From NCBI GenBank assembly GCA_024398955.1, contig JAKSIG010000006.1:1-64000 (forward strand): a DNA stretch of 64,000 nt, read 5' to 3'. Positions 51,602-59,951 of this stretch are shown here, one piece after another. The notes under the pieces were generated by a model. The model worked only from the letters and a program-made list of their open reading frames with translations. It was not told where the DNA came from and made no database searches. The translations under genes were made by a program, and so were the position numbers. How positions within the stretch are numbered: position 1 is the stretch's first letter; each line of letters begins with the position of its first letter. The stretch is from Fibrobacter sp. GTDB taxonomy: Bacteria > Fibrobacterota > Fibrobacteria > Fibrobacterales > Fibrobacteraceae.

Positions 51602-53428
51602 CTATTCCACAGTTACGCTCTTTGCGAGATTGCGGGGCTGGTCCACATCGTTACCACGGAGTACGGCAATGTGGTACGCCATTAGCTGTAACGGAATGCA
51701 GGTAAGAATCGGCATTAACATGCTGATGGTCTTGGGAACCTTGATCAGGTGGTCTGCAATTTCATCTAGCGGGTGGCAATCGTCTGTGGTAATCGCAATG
51801 ACCTTGCCGCCGCGGGCCTTGATTTCGCGAACGTTGCTGATGACCTTGTCAAAGAGGGCGTCCTTGGGAGCGATTACTACGACAGGCATGTTTTCGTCGA
51901 TGAGGGCAATGGGCCCATGCTTCATTTCGGCAGCGGGGTAACCTTCTGCGTGGATGTAACTGATTTCCTTTAACTTAAGGGCGCCTTCCATGGCGACGGG
52001 GTAGTTGTAGTGACGACCCAGGTACAAGAAGTTGTTTGCCTTTGCGTACTGGTGGGCGATGCCTGCAATCTGGTCGGAAAGCTTTAGTGTCTTTTCTACC
52101 TGGCCCGGCAGCTCCTGCATCGCTTTTACGATGTCCATGCCGCTTTCAAAGCTGAGGCGACGCTGACGGCCGAGCAGCATTGCGATCATGGCAAGTACAG
52201 TCACCTGGGAAGTAAACGCCTTTGTAGAGGCAACGCCGATTTCGGGACCTGCATGGAGGTATACGCCGCCGTCGCTGGTTCGTGCGATGGTGGAGCCTAC
52301 GCCGTTGCAGATTGCAAGTGCTGTTGCCCCTTTCTGCTGTGCTTCCTTTAGAGCGGCCAGCGTGTCTGCAGTTTCACCGGACTGCGAAATTGCAAGAACC
52401 AAAGTGCCCGGTTTGATAATGGGGTTGCGGTAACGGAACTCGGAGGCGTATTCCACTTCTACGGGAACGCCTGCCAGATCTTCGATCATGTATTCGCCTA
52501 CCATACCGGCATAGTAGCTAGTGCCGCAGGCGGTAATGATAATGCGGTTGATGTTGCGAAGCTCCCTGATATTGGTGTCGAGGCCTGCGAGCTTTGCGTT
52601 GCCTTCTGCTGCCAGGAGACGACCGCGCATGGTGTTGCGTAATACTTCGGGCTGCTCAAAAATTTCTTTCAGCATGAAGTGTGCAAAACCGCCCTTGGCA
52701 ATGGCGTCTGCATCAAATTCCACATCCTGGACTTCGTGCTGCACGGGCTGGCGCAAAATGTTCAGAAGGTTGTAACCATCGTTGTGAATTTCGACAACAT
52801 CGTTATCTTCGAGATACACAACTTTCTGAGTGTGGCTGATAATGGCAGAAACATCGCTAGCCAGGTAGAATTCGTTTTGCCCGATGCCCAAAATTAGGGG
52901 GCTTCCACGACGTGCGCCGATAAGGGTGCCCGGGCGTTCGTTACAGATGACTGCCAGGCCAAAAGTACCCTCGATAAGGGAAAGAGCCTTCAGTACGGCA
53001 TCTTTCAGGTTGCCGCTATAGAACTTTGCGATTAAGTGGGCGACGACTTCGGTATCCGTTTCGGACTTGAATTCGATTCCGTCTGCCTGCAAACGCTTTT
53101 TTAGGGAGGCGTAGTTTTCGATAATACCGTTATGGACAATGGAAATCTTGCCGTCAAAGCTGGTATGGGGGTGGGCGTTCTGTTCAGTGGGGGCGCCATG
53201 GGTAGCCCAGCGGGTATGGGCAATGCCAAGATTTCCCTTGATGGGGGAACTCTTCAGTTTTTCTTCAAGAGCTGAAATTTTACCGGAAGCCCGCACGGTA
53301 TTGATGATGTTTCCGTCTAAGACGGATACGCCCGAACTATCGTAACCACGGTATTCAAGCTTCTTTAAACCACCTACAAGGACTGGCAGGGCCTCGTTTT
53401 GCCCAAGATATCCAACAATTCCGCACAT
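51602..53428 (-). CDS. glmS: Glutamine--fructose-6-phosphate aminotransferase (isomerizing)
   Basis: 608 residues. Cys1 of MCGIVGYLG is the glutaminase nucleophile. HTRWATHGAPTEQNAHPH and the two SIS domains (ITACGTSYYAG; LAISQSGETADTL; LKEISYIHAEGYPAAEMKHGP) complete it. It makes glucosamine 6-phosphate for peptidoglycan and lipid A. No ribozyme or riboswitch is visible in its short upstream region; a TATATT preceded by a T-tract (TTTTTCATATATT, minus strand) is the likely promoter. Confidence 0.97.
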   Translation of the reverse strand: MCGIVGYLGQNEALPVLVGGLKKLEYRGYDSSGVSVLDGNIINTVRASGKISALEEKLKSSPIKGNLGIAHTRWATHGAPTEQNAHPHTSFDGKISIVHNGIIENYASLKKRLQADGIEFKSETDTEVVAHLIAKFYSGNLKDAVLKALSLIEGTFGLAVICNERPGTLIGARRGSPLILGIGQNEFYLASDVSAIISHTQKVVYLEDNDVVEIHNDGYNLLNILRQPVQHEVQDVEFDADAIAKGGFAHFMLKEIFEQPEVLRNTMRGRLLAAEGNAKLAGLDTNIRELRNINRIIITACGTSYYAGMVGEYMIEDLAGVPVEVEYASEFRYRNPIIKPGTLVLAISQSGETADTLAALKEAQQKGATALAICNGVGSTIARTSDGGVYLHAGPEIGVASTKAFTSQVTVLAMIAMLLGRQRRLSFESGMDIVKAMQELPGQVEKTLKLSDQIAGIAHQYAKANNFLYLGRHYNYPVAMEGALKLKEISYIHAEGYPAAEMKHGPIALIDENMPVVVIAPKDALFDKVISNVREIKARGGKVIAITTDDCHPLDEIADHLIKVPKTISMLMPILTCIPLQLMAYHIAVLRGNDVDQPRNLAKSVTVE

Positions 53429-53553
53429 ATGAAATCCTTATTTTTATACGATGTGCAATATATGAAAAACTATTGGTAAAAATCGGTTACACTTTGCTTT
53501 TTGAACAAGGTTTTTGTTATTTTTCAGTGTGTCTAACAAAAAAGAGGAATGAA

Positions 53554-54603
53554 ATGAACAAAAAATTGATTATTGCTGCAAGTGCACTTGCTCTTACCAT
53601 GACTGGTTGCGATCAGCTTTGTCAGGGTTCTTCCCAGCCGGCAAAGAAGACCGCTCTTGTAACCGAAAAGGACAAGTATAGCTATGCTCTCGGTGCTCAC
53701 TTTGGCAACCAGGCTCACTTCCAGCTGGTCACTCGTGATTCCATCGATTTGGACATCGATGTGTTTATTCAGGCTTTCAAGGAACGCTACAACGAAGATT
53801 CCGCTAGCTACCTGATGAACGACTCTACCATCTTCCAGACTTTGACTGACCTGTCTCAGTCTCGTCAGAGAGAAAAGGAAATGAAGGATAGCCTGGCTGC
53901 AGAAGCCAACAAGGCTGCTGGCGCCGCTTTCCTTGAAAAGAACAAGTCTGCCGAAGGTGTCGTTACCACCGAAAGTGGTCTTCAGTACAAGGTTATCAAG
54001 GAAGGAAACGCCGATGGTGCAACTCCTGCCGATGGTCACATCGTTAAGGTGCACTACACCGGAACTCTTCTGGATGGCACTAAGTTCGATAGCTCTGTCG
54101 ATCGCGGCGAACCTCTGGAATTCCCCATCGGTGCTGTCATTCCGGGCTGGACCGAAATGCTCAAGCTCATGAAGGTGGGCGAAAAGGTTACTGCATGGAT
54201 TCCTAGCGACATCGCTTACGGTCCTCGTGGTCGTGGCCCGCAGATTCCGGGCAACAGCACTCTCGTGTTCGAAATGGAATTGATCGATACTCGTTCCGCT
54301 GACGAACCGGCTGCAGCACCTGCTGCAGAACCTGCAAAGCCCGAAGTAAAGGCAGCCCCCAAGGCTGAAGCAAAGCCTGCTGCAAAGGCTGCTCCTAAGG
54401 CCGAAGCAAAGCCCGCTGCAAAGGCAGCCCCCAAGGCCGAAGCAAAGCCCGCTGCCGCTCCTGCTGCAGCCCCGGCACCTGCCGCTGCTCCCGCACCTGC
54501 CGCTGCTGCCGCACCTGCCGCTGCTCCCGCTCCTGCCGCTGCTGCCGCACCTGCCGCTGCTCCCGCTCCTGCCGCTGCTCCCGCTCCGGCTGCAGCACAG
54601 TAA
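53554..54603 (+). CDS. FKBP-type peptidyl-prolyl isomerase lipoprotein
   Basis: 349 residues. AAGAGGAATGAA places ATG at 53554, giving a lipoprotein signal ending ALTMTGC. An FkpA-like N-terminal dimerisation region (about 35-125; YSYALGAHFG) precedes the FKBP core (about 145-255: VKVHYTGTLLDGTKFDSSVD, IPSDIAYGPRG). The last 95 residues are a low-complexity tail of KAAPKAEAKPA repeats followed by AAPAPAAAPAP repeats, which look like a cell-wall or envelope spacer. It is a periplasmic folding factor by family. Confidence 0.93.
   Translation: MNKKLIIAASALALTMTGCDQLCQGSSQPAKKTALVTEKDKYSYALGAHFGNQAHFQLVTRDSIDLDIDVFIQAFKERYNEDSASYLMNDSTIFQTLTDLSQSRQREKEMKDSLAAEANKAAGAAFLEKNKSAEGVVTTESGLQYKVIKEGNADGATPADGHIVKVHYTGTLLDGTKFDSSVDRGEPLEFPIGAVIPGWTEMLKLMKVGEKVTAWIPSDIAYGPRGRGPQIPGNSTLVFEMELIDTRSADEPAAAPAAEPAKPEVKAAPKAEAKPAAKAAPKAEAKPAAKAAPKAEAKPAAAPAAAPAPAAAPAPAAAAAPAAAPAPAAAAAPAAAPAPAAAPAPAAAQ
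54346..54600 (+). repeat. Coding tandem repeats in the FKBP tail
   Basis: Three near-identical 33-bp units encode the KAAPKAEAKPA motif. Then GCTGCTCCCGCTCCTGCC-like units encode Ala/Pro runs. Unit count could vary between strains. Confidence 0.8.
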
Positions 54604-54631
54604 TTTGTAATCGTATTTTTTGCGAAAAAAG

Positions 54632-54666
54632 AAAGCCTCTCCAGATAAATGGAGAGACTTTTTTTA
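54632..54666 (+). terminator. Terminator after the FKBP gene
   Basis: AAAGCCTCTCC / GGAGAGACTTT with an AGATAAAT loop (one mismatch), followed by T's. Confidence 0.85.
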
Positions 54667-54738
54667 TTTTGCGTCCTAATGACTGAAATCTGCTAGATGA
54701 AATTGCAGTTTTTTGAAAAAATCTGGTTTGAGGTCCTT

Positions 54739-56055
54739 GTGATACGTTGTTTTATAAAGTTAGCTCTTGCCCTTTGCGTTTTTTCCTTTATGGGGTGTAA
54801 CGAAGAGGAACAAATTTTGAAGTTGCAGGCTGAAGGCGCTATAATTCAGGCTAAGATAGACTCCCTGACTCAGGCTGTAGAAAAGGCTCAGCAGATTCCT
54901 GGAAATTGGACTGTAGAAAATGATACCGTTCGTGCTGGTGATGGACTTTTCCAGGTGCTTTCCCGCATGCACATCAATGAAAAGGAACGCGGCAAGCTTG
55001 TGCTTGGCATGCAGGATAGCGTGGAACTTTCCAAGATGCGTGTTGGCCAGGTATTCTTTGCGGCTCTGGATTCCAATGGAAGTGTTCAGCGATTCCGTTA
55101 TGCAACGAGTCCTGCAACTATCCACATGATGAGCAAAAATGATACAGGATACGTTTACAGCAGAATAGAAAAGCCCGTGACTCACAGGATGTCCGTTTTT
55201 GAGGGTGCCCTTACAGAAGGCAGTACCCTTAACGGAACTCTCTTCCGTGTGGGAATCCCTGGTCGAATGGTGGGCATTGTTAGCGGTGTTCTGCAATGTA
55301 AGGTGGCTTTCCCCCTGGCCCGTGCCGGCGACAAGTTCCGCATCCTTCTAGAAGAAACCTTCTACCAGGATTCCATCTGGATTAGTGGCAAGGTTGTCTA
55401 TGCAGAATTTGATGGAAAAATCGTGGGCCATCACGAAGCCTTCCGCTATGAGGATCCTGATCCCAAGAGCTCCTTTAACGCCCATTACACGGAGTCTGGC
55501 GAAGCTCTGGTTTACGATGGTCTCCGCTATCCGCTGGACCGTCTCCATGTGACAAGTCCTTTCGGTACGCGCGTTCATCCGATTACTGGCCAGCGTAAGA
55601 CTCACTATGGTATTGACTATGGTAACCCTACAGGAACTCCGATTTATGCAGTTGCAGAAGGCGTGGTGACTGTTTCTGGCTATGATGAATTCAGCGGTAA
55701 TAAGGTGGCGATTCGTCACCGTGACAATTCAGAAAGCTGGTATATGCATATGTCTGTTCGTGGAGTCTCCGTTGGAGCCAAGGTGGCTCCCCGCCAGGTG
55801 ATTGGCCGTGTGGGTAGCACAGGCCGTAGTACTGGCCCACATCTGCACTTTGGCTTCAAGAATGAAAAGGGCGTCTGGATCAATCCATCCAGCAAAACAA
55901 TGATTGCAACGCCCAAGCTAGAGGGTGAACGTTTGGGTCGCCTTAAGCAGCAGGTAGCTGAAACTCGAAAGCAAATTGAGCTGACCCTGGCTGCTCCTGC
56001 AGTAAAGGCGAACGACTCTACCGATGTCATGGTCCGCATGAGAAATATCGACTAA
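54739..56055 (+). CDS. M23 peptidase lipoprotein with intact zinc site
   Basis: About 438 residues from GTG 54739, chosen because TGAGG lies upstream and the signal peptide (ALALCVFSFMGC) begins cleanly; ATG 54697 would add 14 residues and has no ribosome-binding site. After the lipidated Cys come a coiled-coil stretch, a LysM-like/OapA-type segment (TVRAGDGLFQVLSRM), and a C-terminal LytM domain. That domain holds HYGIDYG and HLHF, so the zinc ligands are intact, unlike the EnvC-like protein at 11.4 kb. It is a probable peptidoglycan DD-endopeptidase anchored by lipid. Confidence 0.9.
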   Translation: MIRCFIKLALALCVFSFMGCNEEEQILKLQAEGAIIQAKIDSLTQAVEKAQQIPGNWTVENDTVRAGDGLFQVLSRMHINEKERGKLVLGMQDSVELSKMRVGQVFFAALDSNGSVQRFRYATSPATIHMMSKNDTGYVYSRIEKPVTHRMSVFEGALTEGSTLNGTLFRVGIPGRMVGIVSGVLQCKVAFPLARAGDKFRILLEETFYQDSIWISGKVVYAEFDGKIVGHHEAFRYEDPDPKSSFNAHYTESGEALVYDGLRYPLDRLHVTSPFGTRVHPITGQRKTHYGIDYGNPTGTPIYAVAEGVVTVSGYDEFSGNKVAIRHRDNSESWYMHMSVRGVSVGAKVAPRQVIGRVGSTGRSTGPHLHFGFKNEKGVWINPSSKTMIATPKLEGERLGRLKQQVAETRKQIELTLAAPAVKANDSTDVMVRMRNID

Positions 56056-56074
56056 AAGTTCCGGAAGCTTTCTG

Positions 56075-56107
56075 CAAAAAAAAGCTGGCAAATCTGCCAG
56101 CCTTTCT
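56075..56107. terminator. Bidirectional terminator between convergent genes
   Basis: GCTGGCA / TGCCAGC with an AATC loop. On the minus strand it is followed by an eight-T run, serving the S41 gene as well as the M23 gene. Confidence 0.88.
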
Positions 56108-56126
56108 TGTATAAAATGAATGGGTT

Positions 56127-57542
56127 CTATTTCTTGAGTCTCTTGATTTTGTACAGCCCTGCATCAAGCATCATATCTCGTTGGGTTGTAGGAATGACCG
56201 CAGCCTTTTTGTCAAAGTTGCCTGTCGAAACGGTGCCGTAGCCTTTAGTGCGGGTTTCTTTGGCTTCCTTGGCCAATTCTACAGCCTTTTCCAATTGTTC
56301 TTCTGGGTCGCTGATTTTATAGTCGGGCTCGATACCGTATGTATGGTAGCTGACGCCATCCTTGTCGAAACCGTGAATACCGGTAATTCCTGCAATCCCG
56401 TTGGCGTACGTGGGAACATAGTACTGCCCAATGCCCTTGCCGTAAGTGGTTTGCCCGATTATGGGAGTTTTCTTGTTGATTGCTACAGCGGAGAGCATTA
56501 ATTCGGCGCAACTTGCAGAACCTTCGTCTGCAAGAAACACGTAATAGAGCTCTCTGCCGATGCCGTCTGATGTGGCCGTGTAGGTAAGAGTGTCGAACCT
56601 TTGTACGTATTCGTATTGGCCCATTCGTTTTACGGAATCGACTTCCGTTTCTATAAACGTAATGATGGTGTCGCCCTTGTCCAAAAGTTCCGAAGAAATG
56701 TTAGTGCAGTGGTTTGTACCGCCACCGGGATTGCCTCGAAGGTCGATGACGGCGGATTTAGCGCCACTTTTTACAACTTTGTTTAGAATGTCGAAGAATT
56801 CTCCATAGGTACCAGCTTCGTGAGACGACTCGGGAACAAACTGGTCTATCTTGATGACCGGAATTGAATCGCGGTATTTTAGATGTACAGAGGCGCTCAA
56901 GAAAGATCCTGTTTTAATTGAGACGACCTTTTCTTCTCCGTCTCTTAGGATAGTAAGGTTAACTACTGTTGGCGTATCAAAGGTGGTCAGCTTCTCGAAA
57001 CCTTCGATACTTCTGGGAATGTCCTCGTTGACTTTAACGATGATGTCATTTACGTCGAGTCTTCCATCGGAAGGTCCGTTGGGGTAGACCTCTTTAATGA
57101 CGAGGTAGCTGTCTTCTTCGCTTTTGACAATATCCACGTCAATGCCCAGCCCAATCAGTTCGTCGGACTCGTTGAGCATTTTCATAATGCGGTCTGCAAA
57201 GGTCGGATCAAAATAGCGGGTAAACTTGTCGCTCATCTGGTTGTACATGCCGCATACGTCTGCGAAAGGTGCGGTGCAGGCGCCCTTTGTATAGTCCTCT
57301 TTGTTGTAAAGGCCATAGTAGACGCGAACATCGTCGTTTAGCTCTTTCTTGAGATGGGCGTCATAATACAGCACGCCCAGAAGCATGTGGTTGTATGCAA
57401 GTTCGTGAAAGTAAACGTCGTCCTTTAATGAGTCGCTTGGTTTTTGACTGCTAGACGGAAAGTTGATGCCTTCAGCATCGTCGTCGGAGCATCCCGCAAA
57501 TGCGATTGCTGCTGCAAGGATTCCTGCAATTTTAATGTTCAT
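56127..57542 (-). CDS. S41-family protease lipoprotein, second of a tandem pair
   Basis: 471 residues. The lipoprotein signal ends AFAGC. A PDZ-like domain (IGLGIDVDIV, VNDIIVKVNE) precedes the S41 catalytic core: LRGNPGGGTNHC, the nucleophile in EGSASCAELML and the Lys in TYGKGIGQ. These C-terminal-processing-type proteases trim periplasmic proteins at their C-termini. It is 8 bp after the first S41 gene. Sequence similarity between the two suggests duplication. Confidence 0.9.
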   Translation of the reverse strand: MNIKIAGILAAAIAFAGCSDDDAEGINFPSSSQKPSDSLKDDVYFHELAYNHMLLGVLYYDAHLKKELNDDVRVYYGLYNKEDYTKGACTAPFADVCGMYNQMSDKFTRYFDPTFADRIMKMLNESDELIGLGIDVDIVKSEEDSYLVIKEVYPNGPSDGRLDVNDIIVKVNEDIPRSIEGFEKLTTFDTPTVVNLTILRDGEEKVVSIKTGSFLSASVHLKYRDSIPVIKIDQFVPESSHEAGTYGEFFDILNKVVKSGAKSAVIDLRGNPGGGTNHCTNISSELLDKGDTIITFIETEVDSVKRMGQYEYVQRFDTLTYTATSDGIGRELYYVFLADEGSASCAELMLSAVAINKKTPIIGQTTYGKGIGQYYVPTYANGIAGITGIHGFDKDGVSYHTYGIEPDYKISDPEEQLEKAVELAKEAKETRTKGYGTVSTGNFDKKAAVIPTTQRDMMLDAGLYKIKRLKK

Positions 57543-57550
57543 GTTACCCC

Positions 57551-58918
57551 CTAATTATTTGTGTCCCGCAAATCAAGTTTCGGGTCGTCATTTTCTCTGA
57601 AGGCGCCTCCCAAAGACGGCTGCTTGCGAGAAATGATTTGAAAATCGTCGGCTTTGAATACTGCAGATTTTTTTAGAACAGAAGTCTTGGTACCGTACTT
57701 GTTTCGTAGGTAGTTGATGCCACAGGTAAGCGGAGCTTCTGATCCGCAGTCCTTGTCGGGCGCGATTCCTTTCTTGTGATAGGAATTGCCCTTGGGCGTC
57801 AGGAATTCAAGATTGGTTATGAGGGCAAGCCCGCCGGCCATAGTTTTCCAGGTGGTCTGCCCAATGCCTTTGCCATAGGTTGACGAACCCACTACAGGAA
57901 TGCCTGCACCCTCTGCAAGGGCGGCGGTAAAAATTTCGGCGCAGCTGGCGCTATTCCTGTTGACCAGCGCAACAAACTGATGACCTTCGCCAGCATCGCC
58001 AGGAGTTGCCTCGACAGAAACAGATTTCTTGAAGGGCTTGCCGTTGGCGTCAAAGGTGCGCCAGGATCTTGTGGAAATTGGCCCTTCCTTGATAAAAAGG
58101 TCTGCCATGGCGACACACTGGGTAACGTGCCCCCCTGGGTTTCCCCGTAGGTCAATCAGCCTTGGTTCCCTTGAATTTCGTGTGGAGTCCAGATAGTTCT
58201 TTAGTTCTCCGAAAGACCCTGCAGCCTTGTCGATTGTGGTCTGCTTAAATTCGCTGATGGTGATAATGGTCGTTCCTTCTAGGGTGTCCACAAAAACTGT
58301 GGGGGCGTATACGTCTCCCTTTTCCATTTCGTAGGAGACCGTATCTCCATCGTACTCTACAACAAGAGTAATTAATTTGTTGTAAGTTAATACGGAATCG
58401 TAGGTGGAATACACCATCCTTACCGCTTCTGCTGATTCCTCTTTAAGCTCAACATCATTGACCTTTAGAATGCAGCCGTATCGGGGAACTCCGGCATTGC
58501 TTGCCGGACCCTCTGGGTATACGCGGTAAATGCAGAGCGGATGCTCTAGACCGGGGTTCAGGAAGTACTCCATACCGACGTCGCCCTGCACGATACTAGT
58601 GTTGATTGAAATGCTGGCGGATTCGCTTTTTGAAGGCGGTACGTAGCGGGTGAAGGGGTCTTCCAGTTCTGCATACAGAAGTTGCGTGGAATCCCCATCC
58701 TCGTCCAAGTTCTTTAGTTCGTCCTCAAAAAGATATGTACGGGTCAGTAGCCAGTAGTTGTAGGAGTATTCCGTGGGGGCTGGAGTACTTTCGACTGGCT
58801 GCAGAAAGTCGCTGCAACCGCAAAGGATGGCTGAAATCAATCCTGCGAAAAAGCAAAAAACCGATGGAATGTTCTTCGCATCGGTTCTTGTAGGAGTGTT
58901 GCCCAGTTTAGTCCTCAT
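57551..58918 (-). CDS. S41-family protease lipoprotein, first of a tandem pair
   Basis: 455 residues. The N-terminus is basic (MRTKLGNTPTRTDAKN) before a hydrophobic stretch ending ILCGC, a slightly atypical lipobox. Core motifs are the same: LRGNPGGHVTQC, the nucleophile in NSASCAEIFTAAL, and TYGKGIGQ. It has an early region with acidic residues (YLFEDELKNLDEDGDS). It is downstream of the LRR gene by 24 bp, forming an LRR-S41-S41 unit. Confidence 0.88.
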   Translation of the reverse strand: MRTKLGNTPTRTDAKNIPSVFCFFAGLISAILCGCSDFLQPVESTPAPTEYSYNYWLLTRTYLFEDELKNLDEDGDSTQLLYAELEDPFTRYVPPSKSESASISINTSIVQGDVGMEYFLNPGLEHPLCIYRVYPEGPASNAGVPRYGCILKVNDVELKEESAEAVRMVYSTYDSVLTYNKLITLVVEYDGDTVSYEMEKGDVYAPTVFVDTLEGTTIITISEFKQTTIDKAAGSFGELKNYLDSTRNSREPRLIDLRGNPGGHVTQCVAMADLFIKEGPISTRSWRTFDANGKPFKKSVSVEATPGDAGEGHQFVALVNRNSASCAEIFTAALAEGAGIPVVGSSTYGKGIGQTTWKTMAGGLALITNLEFLTPKGNSYHKKGIAPDKDCGSEAPLTCGINYLRNKYGTKTSVLKKSAVFKADDFQIISRKQPSLGGAFRENDDPKLDLRDTNN

Positions 58919-58942
58919 GCCCCTTCAACCTTTGGCTGCGGC

Positions 58943-59695
58943 CTACTGGTCAATCTTCAGGTTCTTCTTGTCTAACAGAACGCGGGGGATGCCACCTTCC
59001 ATGGGGTTCTCGATAACGGAGACCGTTTCCAGGCTGTCGCATTCGGCGAGACTTTCGGGAAGGGTGGCCAGCTGGTTTGCGTCCAGCACCAGTTCCTTTA
59101 GGTTCTTCAGGTTGCCGAATTCAGAGGGAATGGCTCCCAGGCTGTTTCCAGAAATCATCAGGATTTCCAGGGATTCCAGTTTGCCCAAGGTTGCCGGAAT
59201 GCTGGTAAGGTCGTTGTTGTCGAGATAAAGCTTTTTCAGCTTGGTGAGCTTGCCAAGAGTTGCAGGGATTTCGGAGAGCATGTTGTCGTGGAGGCTAAGC
59301 TTTGTCACCTTGGTCCACTTGCCGACTTCGTTGGTCAGGTCCAGAAGCTGGTTCTTGGCGATGTTCACTTGCTGCAGGTTCTTTAAGCTGCCGACAGAGT
59401 CGGGCAGCTCAGACAGGCTGTTGTAACCCAGGTACAGGTGTTCCAGCTTGGTCAGTTCGCCGATGGTCTCGGGGAGTTCCATCAGGTCGTTTTCGCTGAC
59501 AGAAAGTTTTTTAAGATTCTTGAGCTTGCCGATGTCGTCGGGAAGTTCCACCAGCATGTTTCGGTCTAGGATCAGTTCTTCGAGAGAATCCAGTTCAAAC
59601 AGCTCCGGCGGGAGCAGACGGATGTTCTGCTGAGACAGATCCAGCGATTTGGCCTTTTCGGCCTTGGCTTTGGCAATAACATCTAGCAAATTCAT
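58943..59695 (-). CDS. Leucine-rich-repeat protein
   Basis: 250 residues, no signal peptide. About nine LRRs of 23 residues cover almost the whole protein (for example LVELPDDIGKLKNLKKLSVS, LSEIPATLGKLTKLKKLYLD). They match the cytoplasmic, plant-type LRR consensus LxxLPxxIGxLxxL. Such repeats act as protein-binding scaffolds. It probably starts the transcription unit with the two S41 lipoproteins; a link to them is otherwise unclear. Confidence 0.9.
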   Translation of the reverse strand: MNLLDVIAKAKAEKAKSLDLSQQNIRLLPPELFELDSLEELILDRNMLVELPDDIGKLKNLKKLSVSENDLMELPETIGELTKLEHLYLGYNSLSELPDSVGSLKNLQQVNIAKNQLLDLTNEVGKWTKVTKLSLHDNMLSEIPATLGKLTKLKKLYLDNNDLTSIPATLGKLESLEILMISGNSLGAIPSEFGNLKNLKELVLDANQLATLPESLAECDSLETVSVIENPMEGGIPRVLLDKKNLKIDQ

Positions 59696-59951
59696 AACAA
59701 GTCTCCTATAAAATCAATCTTAGCATTTTTTATAAAAAAAGACGTGGGAACGCGGTAAAAATTGTAAAAAGATAAGTTTTTGCACATTTGTTCACTACAA
59801 ATTGGAGCCTTTTCCCAAAAAAAATTAAAAAGTTTGCATGTTTTTTTCGCAAATGGGGGCGTTTGAAGCTATTTTTAGTATATAAATATGGTCGAACTTG
59901 TCAGGTGTCTCATCAGCACCCGATTTTTGATGCTATCATACCGAGGAAAAA

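Noticed and set aside
53429..53553. glmS ribozyme or riboswitch in the glmS upstream region
   Set aside because: The gap is too short and shows no conserved structure; only a promoter-like T-tract and TATATT are seen.
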